Assembly: GCA_033002965.1 (NCBI GenBank)
Contig: JAURVB010003513.1
Coordinates: forward strand, 1 to 64,000
Reading direction: 5' to 3'
DNA length: 64,000 bases
Origin: Piper betle
Taxonomy: Eukaryota > Streptophyta > Magnoliopsida > Piperales > Piperaceae
In this document: positions 23,400 through 34,570 of the stretch, in pieces
How positions within the stretch are numbered: the first letter of the stretch is position 1
Layout: each line of letters starts with the position of its first letter
Made by a program: the position numbers and the translations under genes
The notes under the pieces: generated by a model
Database searches by the model: none
What the model was told of the DNA's origin: nothing
Seen by the model: the letters and a program-made list of their open reading frames with translations, nothing else

Positions 23400-23960
23400 A
23401 TAAGGAAAAGAATAAAAGTGGCTCAAGATTGACAGAAGTCCAAAGCTGATTCGATACATCAAGAACTCAAATTTAAAGTTAATGACCTTGTGTTCCTTAA
23501 GGTGTGACCTTCAAAAGGAAACATAAGATTTGGGAAGAAGGGAAAGCTTAGCCCGAGGTATATTGGATTGTTTTCTATTTTGAAGCAGGTTGGTGAGGTA
23601 GCTTTTAAGTTGGTTTTGCTTTCCCATTTGTTAGCAGTTCTTCCAGTGTTCAATATTTCCACGTTGAGGAGGTATAATTCAGATCCATCTCATATTATTA
23701 GTTAGAAAGAGATTGAGTTGCAGCTGAATTTGTCATATAAGGAGCAAGCATTGCAAATTCTTAACATAGGAAAAGAAGCTTTAAAATAAAGCAGTGAAAT
23801 TGGTTTGAATACAGTGGGGCCGTAGAGGTGTCGACGAATCCACCTAGGAGTTTGAAGATGATTTACAGAAGAGTCATCCAGCTTATTTGAGGTTTCGGCC
23901 TTAGGTGAAGTATTTTCTTTGTTTCTTATCATGTGGTGTGTTTTTGTTTTAAGTGTTGTT
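23400..23960 (+). pseudogene. Gypsy integrase C-terminal/chromodomain-like region
   Basis: LKFKVNDLVFLKV, FGKKGKLSPRYIGLFSILKQ, VGEVAFKLVLLSHLLAV and FNISTLRRYNSDPSHII follow the chromovirus integrase tail. The sequence then degrades (LSYKEQALQILNIG... EESSSLFEVS). It is followed by the PPT at 23999-24010. Several stops are present. Confidence 0.85.
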
Positions 23961-24011
23961 CTCGGTTCTTGAGAAAATTCCAATGTCGGAATACTTTTAA
24001 GGAGGTGAGAT

Positions 24012-25014
24012 TGTAAAATCTGTACCCATTGGCTTAGGATTTTATTTATTATTTGGTTTGGTTCAGCCTTTGTTTTGATACAATTTGCCATTCATGGGTT
24101 CAATTTAGTTTGGCTTGGCTTTTGGCTCTCGGTTCTAGAGAGAGTTGGTGTTGCTTGTGCCTTGGTTTGGAAGGCTTTGGCTCATGTGCCTACCTGTTAA
24201 GTGTGGTTTTATTCGGCATTTGTTGTATTTTGTAAGTAGTTAATAGGACTGTTTACACGTCGTTTTGGGGGAGGTGGTGCTTTACTCATGCATTTAGTAT
24301 CAAGATTTTATCAAATACCTAAGTTGATATGACCTTTGGCTTCTACTTTATGTATGTGACTAGTTTGAGTAGATACTCATTTAAAATTTTCTTCAGTATT
24401 GTTTACAAAAGTCATGAAATGTGTGTAAGTATAATTTAGTTAGAGCTATAAAGATGTCATGAATCATGTTACATTAATAGATCATAACACATGGTGGTCA
24501 TGTCTATTAATTATACATGCATTCATGGACACCTATTCATTTCCCTATACCAAGGTTCATTGTCTTTTAATTTCCTTGTCTTCTCATTTTTCTATGAAAA
24601 ATTTTATCTTTATAAGCACATCTTTCTAACCTAAATTCCAAATTTTATTACTATCATCCTTCCACCTTTTGTAGAGTTTTTTCGACATCGTTGTTCTCCG
24701 AAATCATATAGATTGTGTTAGATGTTGATTTAGGTTTATTTATTGGTCACATGGTTCAAGCTCATCGATAGATTCCTTGGAGCGTGGAGACCATGTCAAT
24801 TTGGGAGTTATTTCTTATTTTACTCTTATCTAATGGGTAGGTTGTTTTATATCGTACGACGAATTAAGTGGTTTGTTTTATTGCAACCCACTTAATTCAT
24901 GTCATTTAGACGTTGTGTAGGATGAAATCCCTTGAGTTATTTTTGAAAACAAAAGATCTATCACAAGTTGCCTTCTTTCTAGAGGCTTATTAATATTTTT
25001 ATTCCCTACCTAAA
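24012..25014 (+). mobile_element. 3' LTR of the gypsy element, truncated
   Basis: TGTAAAATCTGTACCC directly follows the PPT. It is collinear with the first 1.35 kb of the 5' LTR (13398-14780), ending at a shared tattccctacctaa(g/a)cct. It is then cut by long LTR H at about 25015. Confidence 0.8.
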
Positions 25015-26762
25015 CCTTTTAGCATCCCGATTTTTGTTCACCTAAGAATCAAATTAGAAATGTTATGATCAAGTCAAGTCATGTCTCAAGCTACTAATAT
25101 GTAAGACTCAATCAACGATATATATCAAAATAACCAGTTTGTTGTCTTGAGGATGGAAGACATTATTAAATATGCATGAAAAAATCAAATATAGATAAAA
25201 TATGAAAGAAAATAATTGTGTTGAGATTTTATCTATCCTTCCACCAAAGCCAACTCAAGAACGTAAGACCTAGATATATAATATAAAAAATGTCAATAAC
25301 AACTGTCACTGGTCCAAAAAATAACTAAATATCAAACTCTCAAATGAGAGATAACTCTCATTTAAAAGAAAACCCATATATACTTCTACTGAACTCTTAA
25401 TAAGGGCATCTACTGACGAGCCATCTAGTTGCAAACTAGATAACATCCTAAACTGTCTGGCAGTACACATCTCTTGACATTTTCTCATTTTTTTCTCTGA
25501 TCCCTTGGGACTACTAATATATCCTAAGCCCTCTCATTTCCTCCATATTTCTCCTAGCCCCGAGCACAAAGGCCGAGTACTTTCAAGCAATCACCTTAAG
25601 TTCCCATTAAACCACATGTCCGGACGTACGATGTACTAGAGAGTACATATAAATCTCCACATTTCTTCGAGTGTGAGGAAACTCAAAACGTGGAGTTATC
25701 AATATCCCTCGGGTCCAGAGCTAGCTGTGATTGGCAACTCAGTTTCACCATCTCTTATCTAACTAAAAACTTGATAAAATTATATATATGCCTGGGAAGG
25801 AATTTATATAGTAGGCCTGAAGGTAACTTGCGGTGAATCTTAGATCAAAAACAACTCGAAGGATCTCATCTTGAAGGGTTATTAATCCTATAATAAAATA
25901 CGTCTACATGACTTGTGTTAAGTTGGGTCCGATAAAATAACCACTTAAGACGTCATGAGATCTACAAATTAAATCCACAATAGACTATAGCGAAAAAGAT
26001 GAGAAGAGTCCGAACGGACCTATAGTCCATGCTCCAAGCATGATGTCTCATCGACGGTGAACTTGAACACTAAAGCCTACATCTAAACTCACTGCTAAGT
26101 AAAATGCTAACATCTCTATATGATGCATACTCATGGTTGTGTTCACGCCATAAATACATCATAACGAAAAAAGTGATACACAAACCTACAGCTAAACATC
26201 ATCACACAAATCGAGACATTATAAAGAAAATACTAATAAACAAACAATAAATAAATAAGTAAATAAAATCATGGTTATATGGTAACTAATATATACATGA
26301 AAATAAGTTTTATCTAATCACTAAATAATAATTTAATTATACTACATAAATACATGGCTAAACACGAGAAAATATCACATATACTCGTATTATTAAACAT
26401 ATAAATAATTAAATAAATAAATACATAATGGTTTGATAAATATATAAATAAATTAACAATTAGTTAATATTAAATAATCATTAATAATAATAGCATTATA
26501 GCTATCCAGTACAAAATACACAATTAAATACAAATAAATAATAACATACATGCAATGAATAAATATATAAATAAATGAATAAATATAATTTAGTAAATAT
26601 AAATAAGACTAATTTAAATAAGTAAATATATCATTAATAATAATAAATAATCATGTAAACATTCATCATATATGATATATAAATAAAAATAAATAAATAA
26701 TAATGAATAAATAAGTAGATATATAAAAATTAAAAAATAAATAACTAGAAAAAAATACTCAT
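25015..26762 (-). mobile_element. Long LTR H, truncated, minus orientation
   Basis: It starts gcatcccgatttttgttcacctaag, a variant of TGTAACACCCCGATTTTGGTTCACC. It is collinear with LTR E 34571-35394: aagactcaat, tggaagacat, ttaaaagaaaaccca, gcatctactga and acattttctcattttttt. It then passes into the AT-rich (aaat)n portion typical of the family. The minus-strand open frame at 25306-25488 has a sister at 34874-35059, which shows shared LTR descent rather than a gene. Confidence 0.7.
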
Positions 26763-27011
26763 TATAACACCTCAAATCCGGTTGGCATTCGTGAACCGAA
26801 CCCTACTCGTGCGGATCTACTTTCAATATCTTGAGATGAAGATACTAATCACCATGCATGGATGAATGTATAGAACCCTAATATGCTATTATATAGATAA
26901 CATGAAAGACCAATTTACACACCAACAACAATTGCAATAAATCAATAAAAATTCAAAATAAATCAGATATAGTATCCCCTAAAAGCGTAATTAGGGGCCA
27001 CCCTATTAAGT

Positions 27012-27061
<50 letters not shown>

Positions 27062-27863
27062 TAGATATTTTGCATTCACACCGAATTCTAATCTACTCTA
27101 TCAATCACTCTAAATCTTGGGTCTTGACCTACCTATGCATTCTATTCACATTTCACATCATATCATCATGTTTTACATTTTATCACGTCATTCTCAATAT
27201 AATATCATAAACAAAATATTAAACTTGCTATCATCTGATATGTGTGTGCACGAGACATCAATGCTCCTCCATCCAGGCTGACACATCCAACTAATACTCA
27301 TCACCTACATATATTACGAAAACACGTTAGTAACGAGTGTTACTAGTCCAAAATAAAACTATAACAAATGGGTTATGGGAGATAACTCTCATATGAAGAA
27401 AAACCTTCGTATACTACACCAAAATTCTCCGAAGGGCACCTATTGAGGAGCCGCCGGGCTATAGACCCGGTAGCATCTTGAACTGACTGGTCTACTGATG
27501 CCTCAACATTTTCTCATTTCATTTCCCTAGCCCCTCGAGACTACCAGTATATCCTAGGCGCTCTCATTTCCTCCATAATTCTCCTGGCCTTGAACAAGAA
27601 GGCTGAGTACTCTCAGGTAGTCGTCTTAGTACCCTTTGAACCATAAATTTGGACCTACTTTATACTTAATTGTACCCATAAACCTCTATGTTCTCTGGGT
27701 GTGAGTAACTCAAATGCAGAGTTGTCAAGATACCGTAGGAATGTAACAACCCGCTCACTAATATAGAGCCCGCTTCGATTGGCACTTGTACCTGCTCATG
27801 GTACTTGTAAGTCGATTTTCCCATCTCTTGTGTCACTGAAATACAGTCTTTAAGTTGGAGCTA
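26763..27863 (-). mobile_element. Truncated long LTR I
   Basis: The start ttataacacctcaaatccgg corresponds in reverse to the 3' end of solo LTR D (aaacgggatttggggtgttaca, 47938-47957). It includes the words gcacctattgaggagcc and ctagcccctcgagactac, and a (TA)n run. It stops where LTR C sequence begins. Expected length by comparison with D (about 1.97 kb) is not reached, which suggests a deletion junction at about 27863. Confidence 0.55.
27014..27058. repeat. (TA)n microsatellite
   Basis: About 22 uninterrupted AT dinucleotides lie in long LTR I. Confidence 0.97.
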
Positions 27864-30661
27864 TTTCTTTTTCTATAAATACAGTCCTTATCCACCCATT
27901 TTCTACACTTTTCTCTCTTCTGCCCGATCTTCCCTCCTTCTCGTCTCCTCCCAACTTCTTCCCCAACTCGTCCCAGCCTCCTCAAGCCTCTCCAAGTTTG
28001 GCCAAGCCCTTAGGGTTGTAGATCTTGACGGAAGGATTCCCCAAGAGACTCCCCTAAGAACCGGTTGAGATAAAAGATCTCTACTTTTTACATCCTCAAT
28101 GTGTGTTTTGTGCTTTTATTCGTATGTATGGTTACTTGCTTATAATTTTTTTCTTTTTTTCATCATATCAATTTGTGTGTTAGGAGTTTGTAAGACTTAG
28201 AATCATGATTTTATCATGGTTATAAAAATAATTATGTATTTTTTATTACAGTATGCTGACTTGTTTGCACTCTTCGGTAAAAATCATCTCATGATATAGG
28301 TTGTAGATCTGCATGATTATTATCTTATTACCCTAATAAGTGATAGATCTTCAAGTTTGGTTCAAATTATTTTGTTTGATTATGCACGCATAAGCGTGGA
28401 AAGGTGCCAAACTTGGCGAAAGGTAACAGCTTTTATTGTTTCAATAAGCAGGCTGCTCCTCTCCACAATTTATACACTATGTTGTAGGATATATATGTAT
28501 GCTATCTTTTGAATGATTGTTTCTCATTATCTCAGATACACCTTGGTAAAATACTATGTTAAAATAACCTCAATAATGACATGAACAAAACCCTAAATGT
28601 GTTCTATGTTTTCTGTCCTCGTGTGATATGCAATGCTCTGAGATTGTGCTCTGTGGTGAGCCTATTAAATAATATTAATAAAATCTGTAAAAATTATAGT
28701 TAGACTCAATAAGTGTCTACTTAAAACAAACAAATTTTGGTAAATTTTAAAAAATTTTATGTGGTTAGTTAATTGCGTTTTATGGAGTGTACATGAATGC
28801 ATGGTGAAACCCTAGCTGCCCTCCTTTAGTTACAACATCCTAGTCATTTGGTGATGAAATTGTATGAAATTTCACCCATACATTATGATGTGTCCCAGTA
28901 AGTTATCCTAAAAATTTCAAAGCCATTGTCTAAGTGGAACATGCATTATAATTTTTTTAAGACCAATAGGTCTAGCCAACTCCAGAAACGACCTATCCAA
29001 TGCCTTCTTTCCTAGATTCCACTCAAGCCCAATTCTTGGATTTTGAGCTTGAAGTTCATGTAGTGTTGACTAACCTTATCCGTTCACCTAGGCCCAATTG
29101 TAGTCTCCAAACCCATAAACTAGACTTAGAAAAATTGGTTGAGGGCCTGGGAACACTATTCCTAGCACCTTGGCACAGCCGTAATGGACCTTGACTACAA
29201 TGTTTGGCACCTCCTAGAATTCATTTGGTTAAATTTGACAATAAAACCCTAACTATTGGACTTTTCTAACTAAGTGTACTTGCAACTATAAACCTTAATT
29301 AATGTTACCTAGTGAGGTTTAACATGTCATTAAGCAATGTGATTAAGTAATTAAGCCCTTAATTGTTGTACATATGTTGTGGCATTGCCTCCTATTTTTT
29401 GCCAATGCAATTTGAGATTGATTCGAGTATCATCTACTTATTGGGTTACACAGAGTGAGCTCATTGAGTTAGGACATGGAGTTCGTTTCATCCAGGTGCT
29501 CATGACTATTTTGCTTCACCTTTCTTTAACTCCTTCAGTATTGAGTTTAATCGAACGTAAGATGTAGGACATTGTCGGTGACTTTATATCGAATCCCTCT
29601 GATAGTGGGATATTTAGCCAATTTTTCATAGTTTAATAAAACTATAATGTTGAGATCCTTTGTTACTGTTCAAACTAAAGATCTTGAAATTTAGTATATA
29701 AGTCCCTTCCTAAGTCTATTAGATAAGTGCACAGGGTTTTTCTGATTTGACAAATAAAAGAATTAGTGGTACAAGTTGTATGAATTACATTAGTACTCAT
29801 ATACATTCTAAAATAGTGCAATGTAAGTAGAGTACTGCAAATGTAGTGTGTTTCTGAAAATTGTGGCACTAACCTAATCCTTCTAAGCCACCTGAGTACA
29901 GTGGTGGGTGATATCTAAAGGATGGGAGGGCATAAGGGTAAGTATGTATGTACGTAAGTGTAAGGTTGGCGAGTTTTCTTGCACACTTATTGTATAATGT
30001 TCAGACGTATCGGCCTCAACTTACCGCCTTGCGATGGATTCAAAAATTATTTGATTTTTTTGTTGGTATTGAGATACAATTTGCCAGTATTTTATGTATT
30101 GGTAGTTATTCTTAGACTACTAAATAATTTGACTATTGAAAAATTTCTTATATTTATGTAGATGAGTATGTATGTTAGTAACCAGTTTAGGTGGATGAAT
30201 TAAGAGGCTCCTAGTGTGGGGACGATGTTGTGTTGACATTGTATTATATACTACGGATCATGATTTTGTATGATTTATGTATTTGGGACTTGTGTATTCG
30301 GAAAAATTCACTTTGTGATGTACTATGATTTGGGCTGGTACCCTAGACCTTGTTATGATGCATGTCGATCTGTTTTCGTGTGATTCATGAGTTACTATTA
30401 TTTTATTACTATCATCATGTAGGGTATTAACTTTAGGGCACTCTAACGATTGTCTACTGTGTGTGTAAGATTTAAAGTCCCGAAATATGACGGAGAACAT
30501 ACTGAGTATTCTAAACTTATTTGCTTGCAGCTGTGTGAGTTAGAGTAATGTGGGTTGGAATAGCTTACAACCTACACAACATGAAGAGCCCATGTGAAGA
30601 CCAGGGTTAGGGTAAGATACCTTGGCACTTGACGATATTGCGGTAATTTAATTTCTATTAT
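27864..30661 (+). mobile_element. Long LTR C, copy upstream of DEFL pseudogene, 5' truncated
   Basis: Collinear with 54530-57309. Shared stretches include ctataaatacagtccttatc, ttggccaagcccttagggtt, cctaagaaccggttgagata, gatataggttgtagatctgc, gggttacacagagtgagctc and gtgatttagataagtgcac-like words. It contains an LTR-type TATA (ctataaatac) followed by a CT-rich leader. The left part present in the other copy (51031-54530) is missing. It is non-coding; open frames are short and not shared in phase. Confidence 0.8.
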
Positions 30662-32101
30662 AGTTATGTGAAACTGCTAATCACCCTACATTTACGCGTG
30701 TTAGGTTCAACATCATCATAAAATAAGTTACCTAACTCAAGTTGAAGCTAAGTATAAGAACCAGATTATGCATTCATATTTTTTAAAGCTCAATCTCATA
30801 GTTCAATTAAGAATGCTGCCTTCATGTAGCTAAGAGAGATTATTATATTTTAAAATCACCCTCTCAATTGCTTGGGAGGTGTTCCCTCTCCTATGACTCA
30901 AAGTGCTCACACTAGGAGATCTCTTAAGTTTAAAAATATTCATATAATAAAATGATTCAACATGGATTGTTTGAAAATTCTATAAGGTTCCAGTCTTAAG
31001 CCTCGTTATGCATTGAAAGCTGATTCTGTAAAGTTTGTACAAAAGTAGTTTAACGAACAACTTTCAAATTATAACATTATACTTCGGTCTACCCTTGTGC
31101 CAACCAAATGGGGTGTGTTAGAGTACACTTTTCTTTTCATTCTTTATTAATTTAATTTTTTCAAAGTCATCCTTTTTTTGCCTTAACTCCCTTGATTTAT
31201 TTTTCCATCGTAAAATAACTATCCACCTTCATAATAATATCACATTTCTTCTTTAGATATAACCTACTTTAGATCTGATAGGTATTAGGCTAGGATGAAA
31301 CAACAATAAGAAGAATAAAATTATGTTAAGCTAAATGGCAACTGTCGCCATGTGGTTGAACAGTTTGTTTCATTAGACACGAGCTACTAAATCAAACTAA
31401 ACTTGCGTATCAATTGGAGAAATATTGGAAAAGAGTAAACATTTATTTTAAAATGATCTCTTAGAATAAAGATGCATTTTCAATATACAATATTCGAGTA
31501 TTTGGCCTCTCATAAATAGATCACCACATTAGTTGTGTGCATAGTCTATGATTCGCTTCACAACCATTAAAGATAAAAATTTCATGCTAACTTTGGTTAC
31601 GATCAATCAATGGTTGAACACAAATTTTTGATATCCCACTATTGGCTCATCGATCCAAATTCGTATACATAATTGTCGGACATCATTATTAGATACATCT
31701 ATTATTTGGGAACATCTAGCCAAATTTTATACATGAATGTCCGATATGTTAGAATTATGGTTCCAAAATTATTTATCATTTTATATTATGTATTGAAGGT
31801 TTAGATAATACAATAATATTGTCTATTATAGAAAATTGTGGCCTAGAGGGTGAGAATTCCATGTAACTATTAACTTTGCATTTTCCCATAAGATAATAAT
31901 GTGAAGATAATAATGTGATGTAAAGAAATGCGTAATATTAATTCAAGTAACTCAACTTTTATGTACTCTGCATGTCTATGTATATCTTTTCAGGGAAATA
32001 CTCATAGGATTTATCTAATATTTTGGAGCATTGAACCAAATCTGTGGTCCTACAAGATATTGAGCATTTAAGATAAGAAGGGGAGAAGGCTATCTTTAGT
32101 C
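30662..32101 (+). repeat. Duplicated upstream region of DEFL copy 2
   Basis: Collinear with about 57310-58708 throughout, including gtggttgaacagtttgt, gtaaacatttattt, ttcaatatacaatattcgag, gatcaccacatt and tatagaaaattgtggcctag. It contains two segments not present upstream of copy 1. No gene was seen. Confidence 0.85.
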
Positions 32102-32109
32102 TATAAATA
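32102..32109 (+). promoter_or_regulatory. TATA box of DEFL copy 2
   Basis: TATAAATA followed by ggaccccctacatag, 183 bp upstream of the start codon, in the same context as copy 1. The core promoter looks intact although the coding sequence is broken. Confidence 0.65.
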
Positions 32110-32284
32110 GGACCCCCTACATAGTGTTTAATTTGTGAGGAATTTCTTTTACATTTGCGGTAAGGTACACAAATTAATTACATTTAATTTAGGTCTCACA
32201 AAATAAGCTTTATTATCCTCCGACTTATTAAATTTACTTTGATAAGCCAATTATTGTAGAAATTTATTTACTGAGATCATCAAG

Positions 32285-32612
32285 ATGGCCGAAGTTGGAG
32301 TGAAGCGCATCACTTTCCTCTTCATGTTCTTGCTAATTGCAGGTAATTTAGAACAGCACAATTTCTTTTCCTTTGAAGTTATCGTTTAGCCCTTGAATTT
32401 CAATTGTTTGATGATAGTTGCCTTTACTAGGTTCTATGTCTATTGCATTTCCTACCGCAGCTAAGTGTTGCACATACTATGAAGAACCTTTGTGTGACCC
32501 CACATCGCCGGCCATGCATGATAAGTGCAGGGCAGGTTGCCAAAATGGATGAGATAAAGATGGCCTATGTGTGATGAAAGACAACAAACGGTATTGCTTC
32601 TGCAAGTGTTAG
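32285..32612 (+). pseudogene. Defensin-like peptide gene, copy 2, nonsense-inactivated (exons 32285-32342, 32431-32612)
   Basis: The exon sizes (58 and 182 nt), the phase-1 GT-AG intron (32343-32430) and the final stop match copies 1 and 3 exactly. The codon for the sixth conserved cysteine (residue 60) is TGA (32550-32552), where both paralogues have TGC. Translation would stop at 59 residues and lose C60, C66 and the C75/C77/C79 cluster, including the gamma-core-like loop. No other frame break is seen, and the sequence after the stop still encodes the family C-terminus. Inactivation therefore looks recent, or the locus is non-coding but transcribed. The signal segment (MAEVGVKRITFLFMFLLIA) is nearly identical to copy 3. 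In this copy the upstream alternative AG is 13 nt rather than 15 nt away, so its use would shift frame. A sequencing error at this base cannot be excluded from one read of the sequence. Confidence 0.88.
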
Positions 32613-32670
32613 AATGCTGCAATGTAACCTTTGTTTGTTATGACTAGAACAAGTTTATTATCGACAATGA

Positions 32671-32676
32671 AATAAT
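32671..32676 (+). terminator. Polyadenylation-like signal, DEFL copy 2
   Basis: AATAAT within the conserved 3' flank (cgacaatgaaataatattg), 59 bp beyond the family stop codon, followed by T-rich sequence. Confidence 0.45.
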
Positions 32677-32959
32677 ATTGTGCTCAATTTATTTTTGTGA
32701 TTGTTGTTTTCGATTTTTTTGTTTTTTTCCCGGAGCAATCCCTAATCTTTCACATGTTTACACTTGACACACAAATAATACTAAGTACAATTGTTCCCGC
32801 GAGGCATTCAATACCCCCCAGCCAGCCCGTAGATCATATAACCTGTCACTACACTACACACCAAAAAATTAAATAATTACTGAGTATTGCATATATCATA
32901 TGGTCTGAAGGACTACCTGACTGTCAAGTCTGAACGACAATGCTGTGGACGGTCCAAAA

Positions 32960-33151
32960 TCAAGTAACCTTGTGGACCTGGCCACCCCTCATCTTGCGCG
33001 ACTGTGGGTGGCCGGAAAGGTTGCGGAAGAGTGCTGCCATGAAGATTGAGTTCTTCCATTCGCGATTGGAGGCGAGAATTGAGGATGGCGGAGGCGGTGG
33101 TGGTGGGGATTGGTGGTGGTCGGGGGTTCCGCATTTTCGCTTTGAAGCCAT
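32960..33151 (-). CDS. Possible minus-strand first exon of an unknown gene (63 codons)
   Basis: In a GC-rich patch (about 32935-33370), an ATG at 33151 opens a 63-codon frame, MASKRKCGTPDHHQ, then a run of seven prolines, then SSILASNREWKNSIFMAALF and a basic tail. A perfect TATAAAAGG (minus strand, 33193-33201) lies 42 bp upstream, which would leave a very short leader. Potential splice donors (AG/GTCCAC, AAG/GTTACT) lie near the end of the frame, so it could be a first exon. The overlapping 108- and 82-codon frames start upstream of the TATA box and are less likely. A related but rearranged segment occurs after copy 3 (about 59820-59880, ctagccacccctcatct). I recognise no protein family. 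It may be the fragment of an old neighbouring gene. Confidence 0.3.
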   Translation of the reverse strand: MASKRKCGTPDHHQSPPPPPPPSSILASNREWKNSIFMAALFRNLSGHPQSRKMRGGQVHKVT

Positions 33152-33192
33152 GAGAGAAGAGACTTTGAACTCGGAGAAGTGCGCGAACGGGG

Positions 33193-33201
33193 CCTTTTAT
33201 A
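33193..33201 (-). promoter_or_regulatory. TATA box for the 33151 frame
   Basis: Minus-strand TATAAAAGGC is a canonical plant core promoter word, placed 42 bp upstream of the only ATG-initiated frame in this GC-rich patch. It could be fortuitous. Confidence 0.35.
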
Positions 33202-33370
33202 CGCTGACACATGCAGAGGTCTAGAAGCTGGGCCCACAATTCTTATGCGGCAGTCTTATGTGGAACGAAGGTGGGCTTCGCATCGGAGAAATGTGCCAGC
33301 TGGGTTGGCCGGCAATTGGAGCTTTGTGATGCGATGACGCAATTGGCGACGCCGGCCAAAAAGGTTGCAG

Positions 33371-34570
33371 CGCGTGCATTTTTTCTTTGATAGAAAAACA
33401 GACGCATTTGCATTTAATATATATATGTTTGCCGTTTTAGATTGCCCTCTGGCTGCTCACTTACTAGCTTTTTTTCTGGCAATGAATTGTGTGGTGATTT
33501 ATGAATTTTGTACGAATTTGGGGGTATAGCCGTTTAAAGAGTTTTTGTGGGTATATGTATTTTTTGCGTATTACATAGTTGTGGAATAATTGGGATAATT
33601 ATTATAAAAGAAAATTTTGATTGATAGATGCAAAATTGCTATTTAATTTTAGGGTAAAATGAAAAAAATGATTTAACCTGAATAATGGTGATTAAAAGAT
33701 ATAAAAATAATTTTTAAACTCTACCAACACTAGATCCTACAACCGACGATGACGCTCATGACCATCAAGTCAGGCCATAAAGTTGTTAACTCAAGCTGAG
33801 CCATGGTGAGTGGTGATCAAATCTCCCTCGTCCGAGGTCAGGAGTTGCATGCTCATGTGGTAGCCAAGTAATGCTTAGTATCGGTTTGGCTAGATTTGAT
33901 TGTCCTAGGGCTTCAATCATGTCCAATGGTGACCTAGGCAGCCATCATAGTTTTGCCCAACTGTTTTTCAGAAAAAATTTTGGTGACTTGGGCAGCCATC
34001 GTGAGTTTGGTTAGTTTTTCCCAACCATTTTTCAGAAAAGAAATTCTTAATTTTACAATAGTTAACTGCTACTTAAGTGAGGGCATTTAAGATAGTTACA
34101 ATATTTTCATTTTTCTCTACCCCCCCCCCCCACCCAATTCCTTTATACTAAAAACTCTTGTCTAAAGATGGTTTAACTTATTTTTGACTCTACAAAAATT
34201 CTAGTAAAGAAATGACTTCCCCTATAAGGAAGCAAGCTGGAGCTAATGCCGGCAAATAGACATGAATCAGTACATTCAAAACTAACTTAAACTTGTGCTT
34301 AATTTCTGGGTAAGGATGGTTTAATTAATAAATTGATGAACTAAAGCATCATCCCACTAAAAGCTTTAACTAGAATTTGATAGGCTATTTATCAAGACCA
34401 TTTTAATTGAAAGTACACAAGCTAGAAGAATGTGCAATTAATTTGTAATCTATTTTAAACTACTTAAATAAAAATGAAATCAATCGATTATCATCGATGT
34501 TTAACTTTAGTGACTTAAGAACTAGGATTCACGACTTCACTTTTTTAGTTCAAAATAATTTGTTAGTTCT
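33371..34570. other. Unannotated sequence between GC-rich patch and LTR E
   Basis: No gene, RNA or terminal repeat can be supported. It contains a poly-C run at about 34121-34132. Around 33920-34040 there is an internal duplication of a phrase like ggtgac(c/t)t(a/g)ggcagccatc followed by cccaac(c/t)(a/g)tttttcagaaaa. Confidence 0.4.

Larger units (their letters stand above)
16798..24011 (+). mobile_element. Ty3/gypsy element internal region (fossil)
   Basis: This is bounded by a PBS (tggtatcaaagc, 16801-16812) and a PPT (aaggaggtgaga, about 23999-24010). Between them lie remnants of gag, RNase H, integrase and the integrase C-terminal region, listed separately. The order RNase H before integrase marks the Ty3/gypsy class. 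The motifs FGKKGKLSPRYIG and an HxxxLRRY-like tail suggest a chromovirus (Tekay/Del-like) lineage, as an inference. Most of the reverse transcriptase and protease is missing. Two foreign LTRs are nested at about 18135-18840 and 19562-22589. Confidence 0.85.

Noticed and set aside
25306..25488. Paired 60-codon minus-strand frames (also at 34874-35059) as a conserved small gene
   Set aside because: The similarity is explained by shared LTR ancestry; no promoter, and the surrounding LTR aligns equally well outside the frame.
32550..32552. TGA in copy 2 as recoded selenocysteine
   Set aside because: Land plants are understood to lack selenoprotein decoding; a nonsense mutation is the simple explanation.
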